Below, one piece after another: positions 56,031 through 64,000 of a DNA stretch of 64,000 nt. Below the pieces are notes generated by a model that worked only from the letters and a program-made list of their open reading frames with translations, made no database searches and was not told where the DNA came from. Position 1 is the stretch's first letter. The number at the start of each line of letters is the position of its first letter. The position numbers were made by a program, and so were the translations under genes. This DNA is from Antedon bifida (taxonomy: Eukaryota > Echinodermata > Crinoidea > Comatulida > Antedonidae): contig OY727098.1 of NCBI GenBank assembly GCA_963402885.1, forward strand, positions 8,790,717-8,854,716. Reading direction: 5' to 3'.

Positions 56031-56612
56031 ATGTTTAACTTTTTTTTAAATTATACTAAACAAAGTTTATTTTACCTTTCAATTATGTTTTTATGACAGT
56101 AACTATAAGATCTATCTAAGGTATAATCTTGAACCGCAAGTAACCGAATGTCTACAACCGTACCAGGTTGCCTGGGAATATCTGGTGTCGTACACCTGTG
56201 TTTATCTTTTTAATAATCCTAAAATATAGTCTTTTTTAAATGTTTACATTTTGACAAAATGTGTTTATACTGTTGATGATAGTATAAGTAAATAAATTCA
56301 AACTGTAACCGAAGTTAATCGAAAGTTTTTCAATTAAACTGCCTTGAAAACAACGGTTCTCGTCCGATCATTGAAGTTAAACAAGTTGTTGTTCAAAGAC
56401 ATGTTTGTTGTTGTATGTTGCTGCTGTGGTGACCGTACAAACGTCACTGTACTACGCGGGCGTCCACTTCTGTGCGCGTTTGCTTCTTAGCAACAAAGCG
56501 GCCTGAAGCTTTTGTACATGCCGCTATTGTGTTATGCTTCTTTGTACAGTGTTATTGTTTCTTTTATATTGTCTTTTTATTAATTAAAAAACGCCCAACT
56601 CAGTAACCGAAT

Positions 56613-56732
56613 GTCTACGACCATACCACGTTGACAACACCGGTTCTCGTCCGATCACCGCAGTTAAACAACGTCGGGCCTGGTTAGTACTTGGATGGGA
56701 GACCGCCTGGGAATACCTGGTGTCGTAGACCT
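56613..56732 (+). rRNA. 5S rRNA: 5S rRNA, class I, C23
   Basis: Lead gene of unit 49, G7 and C23; long spacer. Confidence 0.93.
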
Positions 56733-56969
56733 ATGTTTAACTTTTTTTAAATTATACTAAACAAAGTTTATTTTACCTTTCAATTATGTGTTTCTTGAAC
56801 AGAAGTGTGTGCAAATACCAAAGTCATGGTTTCAGCAGCTGCTAATTTGAATCCTAGAAAATGTTCTATAATAAATTCCAAAAGTATTAGGTTATAGGAT
56901 ATATGTGTTTGTAGAGATTAAGACAGTGACTATAAGATCTCTATAATCTTGAACCGCAAGTAACCGAAT

Positions 56970-57089
56970 GTCTACAACCATACCACGTTGAAAACACCGG
57001 TTCTCGTCCGATCACCGCAGTTAAACAACGTCGGGCCTGGTTAGTACTAGGATGGGAGACCGCCTGGGAATACCTGGTGTCGTAGACCT
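56970..57089 (+). rRNA. 5S rRNA: 5S rRNA, class II, A80
   Basis: Second gene of unit 49, A7 and A80. Confidence 0.84.
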
Positions 57090-57671
57090 ATGTTTAACTT
57101 TTTTTTAAATTATACTAAACAAAGTTTATTTTACCTTTCAATTATGTTTTTATGACAGTAACTATAAGATCTATCTAAGGTATAATCTTGAACCGCAAGT
57201 AACCGAATGTCTACAACCGTACCAGGTTGCCTGGGAATATCTGGTGTCGTACACCTGTGTTTATCTTTTTAATAATCCTAAAATATAGTCTTTTTTAAAT
57301 GTTTACATTTTGACAAAATGTGTTTATACTGTTGATGATAGTATAAGTAAATAAATTCAAACTGTAACCGAAGTTAATCGAAAGTTTTTCAATTAAACTG
57401 CCTTGAAAACAACGGTTCTCGTCCGATCATTGAAGTTAAACAAGTTGTTGTTCAAAGACATGTTTGTTGTTGTATGTTGCTGCTGTGGTGACCGTACAAA
57501 CGTCACTGTACTACGCGGGCGTCCACTTCTGTGCGCGTTTGCTTCTTAGCAACAAAGCGGCCTGAAGCTTTTGTACATGCCGCTATTGTGTTATGCTTCT
57601 TTGTACAGTGTTATTGTTTCTTTTATATTGTCTTTTTATTAATTAAAAAACGCCCAACTCAGTAACCGAAT

Positions 57672-57791
57672 GTCTACGACCATACCACGTTGAAAACACC
57701 GGTTCTCGTCCGATCAGCGCAGTTAAACAACGTCGGGCCTGGTTAGTACTTGGATGGGAGACCGCCTGGGAATACCTGGTGTCGTAGACCT
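57672..57791 (+). rRNA. 5S rRNA: 5S rRNA, class I, G46
   Basis: Lead gene of unit 50, G7 and G46; long spacer. Confidence 0.88.
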
Positions 57792-58028
57792 ATGTTTAAC
57801 TTTTTTTAAATTATACTAAACAAAGTTTATTTTACCTTTCAATTATGTGTTTCTTGAACAGAAGTGTGTGCAAATACAAAAGTCATGGTTTCAGCAGCTG
57901 CTAATTTGAATCCTAGAAAATGTTCTATAATAAATTCCAAAAGTATTAGGTTATAGGATATATGTGTTTGTAGAGATTAAGACAGTGACTATAAGATCTC
58001 TATAATCTTGAACCGCAAGTTAACGAAT

Positions 58029-58148
58029 GTCTACAACCATACCACGTTGAAAACACCGGTTCTCGTCCGATCACCGCAGTTAAACAACGTCGGGCCTGGT
58101 TAGTACTTGGATGGGAGACCGCCTGGGAATACCTGGTGTCGTAGACCT
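58029..58148 (+). rRNA. 5S rRNA: 5S rRNA, class II
   Basis: Second gene of unit 50, A7. Confidence 0.88.
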
Positions 58149-58728
58149 ATGTTTAACTTTTTTAAATTATACTAAACAAAATTTGTTTTACCTTTCAATT
58201 ATGTTTTTATGACAGTAACAATAAGATCTATCTAAGGTATAATCTTGAACCACAAGTAACCGAATGTCTACAACCGTACCAGGTTGCCTGGGAATATCTG
58301 GTGTCGTACACCTGTGTTTATCTTTTTAATAATCCTAAAATATAGTCTTTTTTAAATGTTTACATTTTGACAAAATGTGTTTATACTGTTGATGATAGTA
58401 TAAGTAAATAAATTCAAACTGTAACCGAAGTTAATCGAAAGTTTTTCAATTAAACTGCCTTGAAAACAACGGTTCTCGTCCGATCATTGAAGTTAAACAA
58501 GTTGTTGTTCAAAGACATGTTTGTTGTTGTATGTTGCTGCTGTGGTGACCGTACAAACGTCACTGTACTACGCGGGCGTCCACTTCTGTGCGCGTTTGCT
58601 TCTTAGCAACAAAGCGGCCTGAAGCTTTTGTACATGCCGCTATTGTGTTATGCTTCTTTGTACAGTGTTATTGTTTCTTTTATATTGTCTTTTTATTAAT
58701 TAAAAAACGCCCAACTCAGTAACCGAAT

Positions 58729-58848
58729 GTCTACGACCATACCACGTTGAAAACACCGGTTCTCGTCCGATCACCGCAGTTAAACAACGTCGGGCCTGGT
58801 TAGTACTTGGATGGGAGACCGCCTGGGAATACCTGGTGTCGTAGACCT
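58729..58848 (+). rRNA. 5S rRNA: 5S rRNA, class I
   Basis: Lead gene of unit 51, G7; long spacer. Confidence 0.95.
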
Positions 58849-59085
58849 ATGTTTAACTTTTTTTAAATTATACTAAACAAAGTTTATTTTACCTTTCAAT
58901 TATGTGTTTCTTGAACAGAAGTGTGTGCAAATACAAAAGTCATGGTTTCAGCAGCTGCTAATTTGAATCCTAGAAAATGTTCTATAATAAATTCCAAAAG
59001 TATTAGGTTATAGGATATATGTGTTTGTAGAGATTAAGACAGTGACTATAAGATCTCTATAATCTTGAACCGCAAGTTAGCGAAT

Positions 59086-59205
59086 GTCTACAACCATACC
59101 ACGTCGAAAACACCGGTTCTCGTCCGATCACCGCAGTTAAACAACGTCGGGCCTGGTTAGTACTTGGATGGGAGACCGCCTGGGAATACCTGGTGTCGTA
59201 GACCT
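59086..59205 (+). rRNA. 5S rRNA: 5S rRNA, class II, C20
   Basis: Second gene of unit 51, A7 and C20. Confidence 0.86.
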
Positions 59206-59322
59206 ATGTTTAACTTTTTTAAATTATACTAAACAAAATTTGTTTTACCTTCCAATTATGTTTTTATGACAGTAACAATAAGATCTATCTAAGGTATAAT
59301 CTTGAACCGCAAGTAACCGAAT

Positions 59323-59442
59323 GTCTACAACCATACCACGTTGAAAAAACCGGTTCTCGTCCGATCACCGCAGTTAAACAACGTCGGGCCTGGTTAGTAC
59401 TAGGATGGGAGACCGCCTGGGAATACCTGGTGTCGTAGACCT
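59323..59442 (+). rRNA. 5S rRNA: 5S rRNA, class II, A26 A80
   Basis: Third gene of unit 51, A7, A26 and A80. Confidence 0.82.
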
Positions 59443-60024
59443 ATGTTTAACTTTTTTTTAAATTATACTAAACAAAGTTTATTTTACCTTTCAATTATGT
59501 TTTTATGACAGTAACAATAAGATCTATCTAAGGTATAATCTTGAACCACAAGTAACCGAATGTCTACAACCGTACCAGGTTGCCTGGGAATATCTGGTGT
59601 CGTACACCTGTGTTTATCTTTTTAATAATCCTAAAATATAGTCTTTTTTAAATGTTTACATTTTGACAAAATGTGTTTATACTGTTGATGATAGTATAAG
59701 TAAATAAATTCAAACTGTAACCGAAGTTAATCGAAAGTTTTTCAATTAAACTGCCTTGAAAACAACGGTTCTCGTCCGATCATTGAAGTTAAACAAGTTG
59801 TTGTTCAAAGACATGTTTGTTGTTGTATGTTGCTGCTGTGGTGACCGTACAAACGTCACTGTACTACGCGGGCGTCCACTTCTGTGCGCGTTTGCTTCTT
59901 AGCAACAAAGCGGCCTGAAGCTTTTGTACATGCCGCTATTGTGTTATGCTTCTTTGTACAGTGTTATTGTTTCTTTTATATTGTCTTTTTATTAATTAAA
60001 AAACGCCCAACTCAGTAACCGAAT

Positions 60025-60144
60025 GTCTACGACCATACCACGTTGAAAACACCGGTTCTCGTCCGATCACCGCAGTTAAACAACGTCGGGCCTGGTTAGT
60101 ACTTGGATGGGAGACCGCCTGGGAATACCTGGTGTCGTAGACCT
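60025..60144 (+). rRNA. 5S rRNA: 5S rRNA, class I
   Basis: Lead gene of unit 52, G7; long spacer. Confidence 0.95.
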
Positions 60145-60381
60145 ATGTTTAACTTTTTTTAAATTATACTAAACAAAGTTTATTTTACCTTTCAATTATG
60201 TGTTTCTTGAACAGAAGTGTGTGCAAATACAAAAGTCGTGGTTTCAGCAGCTGCTAATTTGAATCCTAGAAAATGTTCTATAATAAATTCCAAAAGTATT
60301 AGGTTATAGGATATATGTGTTTGTAGAGATTAAGACAGTGACTATAAGATCTCTATAATCTTGAACCGCAAGTTAACGAAT

Positions 60382-60501
60382 GTCTACAACCATACCACGT
60401 TGAAAACACCGGTTCTCGTCCGATCACCGCAGTTAAACAACGTCGGGCCTGGTTAGTACTTGGATGGGAGACCGCCTGGGAATACCTGGTGTCGTAGACC
60501 T
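60382..60501 (+). rRNA. 5S rRNA: 5S rRNA, class II
   Basis: Second gene of unit 52, A7. Confidence 0.88.
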
Positions 60502-61081
60502 ATGTTTAACTTTTTTAAATTATACTAAACAAAATTTGTTTTACCTTTCAATTATGTTTTTATGACAGTAACAATAAGATCTATCTAAGGTATAATCTTG
60601 AACCACAAGTAACCGAATGTCTACAACCGTACCAGGTTGCCTGGGAATATCTGGTGTCGTACACCTGTGTTTATCTTTTTAATAATCCTAAAATATAGTC
60701 TTTTTTAAATGTTTACATTTTGACAAAATGTGTTTATACTGTTGATGATAGTATAAGTAAATAAATTCAAACTGTAACCGAAGTTAATCGAAAGTTTTTC
60801 AATTAAACTGCCTTGAAAACAACGGTTCTCGTCCGATCATTGAAGTTAAACAAGTTGTTGTTCAAAGACATGTTTGTTGTTGTATGTTGCTGCTGTGGTG
60901 ACCGTACAAACGTCACTGTACTACGCGGGCGTCCACTTCTGTGCGCGTTTGCTTCTTAGCAACAAAGCGGCCTGAAGCTTTTGTACATGCCGCTATTGTG
61001 TTATGCTTCTTTGTACAGTGTTATTGTTTCTTTTATATTGTCTTTTTATTAATTAAAAAACGCCCAACTCAGTAACCGAAT

Positions 61082-61201
61082 GTCTACGACCATACCACGT
61101 TGAAAACACCGGTTCTCGTCCGATCACCGCAGTTAAACAACGTCGGGCCTGGTTAGTACTTGGATGGGAGACCGCCTGGGAATACCTGGTGTCGTAGACC
61201 T
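61082..61201 (+). rRNA. 5S rRNA: 5S rRNA, class I
   Basis: Lead gene of unit 53, G7; long spacer. Confidence 0.95.
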
Positions 61202-61438
61202 ATGTTTAACTTTTTTTAAATTATACTAAACAAAGTTTATTTTACCTTTCAATTATGTGTTTCTTGAACAGAAGTGTGTGCAAATACAAAAGTCATGGTT
61301 TCAGCAGCTGCTAATTTGAATCCTAGAAAATGTTCTATAATAAATTCCAAAAGTATTAGGTTATAGGATATATGTGTTTGTAGAGATTAAGACAGTGACT
61401 ATAAGATCTCTATAATCTTGAACCGCAAGTTAGCGAAT

Positions 61439-61558
61439 GTCTACAACCATACCACGTCGAAAACACCGGTTCTCGTCCGATCACCGCAGTTAAACAACGT
61501 CGGGCCTGGTTAGTACTTGGATGGGAGACCGCCTGGGAATACCTGGTGTCGTAGACCT
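61439..61558 (+). rRNA. 5S rRNA: 5S rRNA, class II, C20
   Basis: Second gene of unit 53, A7 and C20. Confidence 0.86.
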
Positions 61559-61675
61559 ATGTTTAACTTTTTTAAATTATACTAAACAAAATTTGTTTTA
61601 CCTTTCAATTATGTTTTTATGACAGTAACAATAAGATCTATCTAAGGTATAATCTTGAACCGCAAGTAACCGAAT

Positions 61676-61795
61676 GTCTACAACCATACCACGTTGAAAA
61701 AACCGGTTCTCGTCCGATCACCGCAGTTAAACAACGTCGGGCCTGGTTAGTACTAGGATGGGAGACCGCCTGGGAATACCTGGTGTCGTAGACCT
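61676..61795 (+). rRNA. 5S rRNA: 5S rRNA, class II, A26 A80
   Basis: Third gene of unit 53, A7, A26 and A80. Confidence 0.82.
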
Positions 61796-62377
61796 ATGTT
61801 TAACTTTTTTTTAAATTATACTAAACAAAGTTTATTTTACCTTTCAATTATGTTTTTATGACAGTAACAATAAGATCTATCTAAGGTATAATCTTGAACC
61901 ACAAGTAACCGAATGTCTACAACCGTACCAGGTTGCCTGGGAATATCTGGTGTCGTACACCTGTGTTTATCTTTTTAATAATCCTAAAATATAGTCTTTT
62001 TTAAATGTTTACATTTTGACAAAATGTGTTTATACTGTTGATGATAGTATAAGTAAATAAATTCAAACTGTAACCGAAGTTAATCGAAAGTTTTTCAATT
62101 AAACTGCCTTGAAAACAACGGTTCTCGTCCGATCATTGAAGTTAAACAAGTTGTTGTTCAAAGACATGTTTGTTGTTGTATGTTGCTGCTGTGGTGACCG
62201 TACAAACGTCACTGTACTACGCGGGCGTCCACTTCTGTGCGCGTTTGCTTCTTAGCAACAAAGCGGCCTGAAGCTTTTGTACATGCCGCTATTGTGTTAT
62301 GCTTCTTTGTACAGTGTTATTGTTTCTTTTATATTGTCTTTTTATTAATTAAAAAACGCCCAACTCAGTAACCGAAT

Positions 62378-62497
62378 GTCTACGACCATACCACGTTGAA
62401 AACACCGGTTCTCGTCCGATCACCGCAGTTAAACAACGTCGGGCCTGGTTAGTACTTGGATGGGAGACCGCCTGGGAATACCTGGTGTCGTAGACCT
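62378..62497 (+). rRNA. 5S rRNA: 5S rRNA, class I
   Basis: Lead gene of unit 54, G7; long spacer. Confidence 0.95.
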
Positions 62498-62734
62498 ATG
62501 TTTAACTTTTTTAAAATTATACTAAACAAAGTTTATTTTACCTTTCAATTATGTGTTTCTTGAACAGAAGTGTGTGCAAATACCAAAGTCATGGTTTCAG
62601 CAGCTGCTAATTTCAATCCTAGAAAATGTTCTATAATAAATTCCAAAAGTATTAGGTTATAGGATATATGTGTTTGTAGAGATTAAGACAGTGACTATAA
62701 GATCTCTATAATCTTGAACCGCAAGTTAGCGAAT

Positions 62735-62854
62735 GTCTACAACCATACCACGTTGAAAACACCGGTTCTCGTCCGATCACCGCAGTTAAACAACGTCGGG
62801 CCTGGTTAGTACTTGGATGGGAGACCGCCTGGGAATACCTGGTGTCGTAGACCT
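62735..62854 (+). rRNA. 5S rRNA: 5S rRNA, class II
   Basis: Second gene of unit 54, A7; last full-length 5S of the array. Confidence 0.88.
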
Positions 62855-62971
62855 ATGTTTAACTTTTTTAAATTATACTAAACAAAATTTGTTTTACCTT
62901 TCAATTATGTTTTTATGACAGTAACAATAAGATCTATCTAAGGTATAATCTTGAACCGCAAGTAACCGAAT

Positions 62972-63073
62972 GTCTACAACCATACCACGTTGAAAACACC
63001 GGTTCTCGTCCGATCACCGCAGTTAAACAACGTCGGGCCTGGTTAGTACTTGGATGGGAGACCGCCTGGGAAT
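62972..63073 (+). pseudogene. 5S rRNA truncated at the array edge
   Basis: Class II nt 1-102, then unrelated sequence from GGCTCATCACC. The TATAAT box and all internal control regions (to nt 97) are intact, but the 3' strand of helix I is missing. If transcribed it would read into the flank up to the T7 at 63162-63168. Confidence 0.92.
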
Positions 63074-63298
63074 GGCTCATCACCCCGCCAGGGACCTTCG
63101 CTACGCCTGAACCCCCTGATCACTGGTGATTGGAGCACGCCACCTACGCTATGAAAAGAGGTTTTTTTCTGTTATTCACTGATTGATTGTACCGTTTTTT
63201 GGTGTGTATTTTTACTATTAGTCTTTTTTTTGCTTTTTTGTTTTATATTTCTTTGGTAACCGTTGTGTTTATTCAGTGACAGTTTCATTTCATGATAA

Positions 63299-63321
63299 AA
63301 TTAAGCATATTATGCTTAATT
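63299..63321. repeat. 23-bp palindrome
   Basis: Arms AATTAAGCATA and TATGCTTAATT around a central T; perfect. Confidence 0.75.
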
Positions 63322-63719
63322 AAGGAAAATATATTCTTTGGATCAAAGAACTTAATAAACCGTCATCCAATGATTTAATACCAGCTAAATTGTTTATAAA
63401 GGAGAAGCTTATGCACAATATTAGATGTTGATTAATTAGTATTTACTGCCACAGACAGTTTGTATGTTCAGTCAGATCACTCGTTTTTTAAAGTAGTTCC
63501 ATAGTCTTTGATTCTCCCTTTTTAGCCATTTTCTTGTAAAATTATTATATACAATATCACTATTAAACTAGATTTAAACTCGTTACTTTGACGAATTCGG
63601 GTTATCCGCCACGCGCAAACTGCACGTGCACGTCATACGTTAGAATATTGCGCACAGAAAAATTATTATGCCATTGAAAACATGTTAGTGCGCTCTCTAT
63701 TTTGTGTCACGTCTAAGTA

Positions 63720-63744
63720 ATACAGTATATACTATATACTGTAT
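63720..63744. repeat. 25-bp AT-rich palindrome
   Basis: Arms ATACAGTATATA and TATATACTGTAT around a central C; perfect. Further TATAC/ATACAGT repeats follow to 63760. Confidence 0.75.
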
Positions 63745-64000
63745 ACGTACTACATACAGTGCAGAATAGGTGAAAATAAGTGACCAAAGTTATTGACGCT
63801 TTTGCCCATGATGACGTCTTAAAAATCTTAAGATTCAACTTACATGTATGTGGTAGTATTAACGCCAATAAATGGTTTTGCTGGAATAAAATATCGGAGT
63901 TGTTGTCTGGCTATCTGTTATTCTTATCTGCTATCTCTGCGCACGTAACAGTTTCGGAGCCTATAGTTATGTTTTTACCTTAGAATCTGATAGTTGTTAT

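Larger units (their letters stand above)
55354..56412 (+). repeat. Array unit 48 (1059 bp)
   Basis: A 55354-55553 (G58); two 5S; E 56150-56197; F 56314-56391. Confidence 0.9.
56413..57471 (+). repeat. Array unit 49 (1059 bp)
   Basis: A 56413-56612 (C58); two 5S; E 57209-57256; F 57373-57450. Duplicate of unit 48 except for the A-position 58 base. Confidence 0.9.
57472..58528 (+). repeat. Array unit 50 (1057 bp)
   Basis: A 57472-57671 (C58); two 5S; E 58266-58313 (upstream GAACCACAAG, a mark of units 50-53); F 58430-58507. Confidence 0.9.
58529..59824 (+). repeat. Array unit 51 (1296 bp)
   Basis: A 58529-58728 (C58); three 5S; E 59562-59609; F 59726-59803. Near-copy of unit 53, two units on. 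Confidence 0.9.
59825..60881 (+). repeat. Array unit 52 (1057 bp)
   Basis: A 59825-60024 (C58); two 5S; E 60619-60666; F 60783-60860. Confidence 0.9.
60882..62177 (+). repeat. Array unit 53 (1296 bp)
   Basis: A 60882-61081 (C58); three 5S; E 61915-61962; F 62079-62156. Confidence 0.9.
1..63073 (+). repeat. Tandem 5S rRNA gene array, 54 higher-order units
   Basis: Seen directly: every 5S gene lies on the plus strand, and the same modules recur from the first base to 63073. The module types are A (200-bp leader), class I 5S plus long spacer, class II 5S plus short spacer, E (deleted 5S) and F (degenerate 5S). The array continues beyond the left edge of the window and ends on the right inside a 5S gene. 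Copies differ by only a few substitutions, as expected for concerted evolution. The phase of the unit (starting at GTATGTTGCTG) is my choice. The array would supply 5S RNA for the large ribosomal subunit, transcribed by RNA polymerase III. Confidence 0.97.
62178..63073 (+). repeat. Array unit 54, last, truncated
   Basis: A 62178-62377 (C58); two full 5S and one cut at the array edge; no E or F. Confidence 0.9.
63074..64000. other. Single-copy 3' flank of the array
   Basis: No array module recurs here. The first 75 bp are GC-rich and hold CCCCGCC, a short hairpin ATCACTGGTGAT, and end before a T7 run at 63162; I do not recognise this segment. The rest is AT-rich. A 67-codon frame at 63780-63983 starts at GTG directly after a stop and has no recognisable product. 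Confidence 0.85.

Noticed and set aside
1-63073. CRISPR-like regular repetition
   Set aside because: The repeated blocks are 5S genes of 120 nt and the intervening sequences are themselves repeated spacers, not unique ones.
63074-63160. GC-rich edge segment as a piece of U1 or U2 snRNA
   Set aside because: Only scattered short matches on either strand; no conserved snRNA block is present.
63780-63983. 67-codon frame in the right flank
   Set aside because: It opens with GTG directly after a stop codon, which is not a normal start in an animal, and the translation shows no family features or splice context.

Overview
The window is almost entirely a tandem 5S ribosomal RNA gene array from an animal genome. 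From 1 to 63073 it consists of 120-nt 5S genes, AT-rich spacers, a GC-richer 200-bp leader and two kinds of decayed 5S copy. No protein-coding gene can be supported. The 5S sequence (start GTCTACGACC, core CGGTTCTCGTCCGATCACCG, end GTCGTAGACCT) has the form I know from invertebrates. It looks closest to molluscan, flatworm and other lophotrochozoan 5S as I remember them; that placement is from memory and only moderately sure.

Layout: I split the array into 54 higher-order units, phased on the start of the leader (A module). A typical unit is: A module (200 bp, 5' flank and promoter of the first gene); a class I 5S gene (G7) with a long spacer (about 237 bp); one to three class II 5S genes (A7) with short spacers (about 117-119 bp); an internally deleted 5S pseudogene (E, 48 nt); and a degenerate 5S relic (F, about 78 nt). 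Unit lengths form a ladder (701, 939, 1057, 1296, 1534, 2130 bp) made by adding or removing 5S-plus-spacer modules. I count 127 full-length 5S copies (50 class I, 77 class II), four copies with a 24-nt deletion, two with a 14-nt net deletion, one split by a transposon and one truncated at the array edge.

Most genes share the same architecture: a TATA-like box about 28 bp upstream, GTAACCGAAT or a variant abutting the start, internal control regions inside the gene, and a run of 6-8 T starting about 10 bp past the 3' end. This is an RNA polymerase III array. Unequal exchange is written all over it: units 37-40 are tandemly duplicated (2701 bp), blocks recur at fixed offsets (6203 and 7494 bp), and deletion junctions sit at short repeats (CGTC, ACCT, ACTGT).

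Two parts are not array. At 38455-39851 a 1397-bp transposon with 32-bp perfect terminal inverted repeats and a 4-bp target duplication splits one 5S gene; it has no plausible transposase and is probably non-autonomous. At 63074 the array ends inside a 5S gene, and 63074-64000 is single-copy flank with short palindromes and no gene I can support. A, E and F module coordinates for each unit are given in the unit entries.
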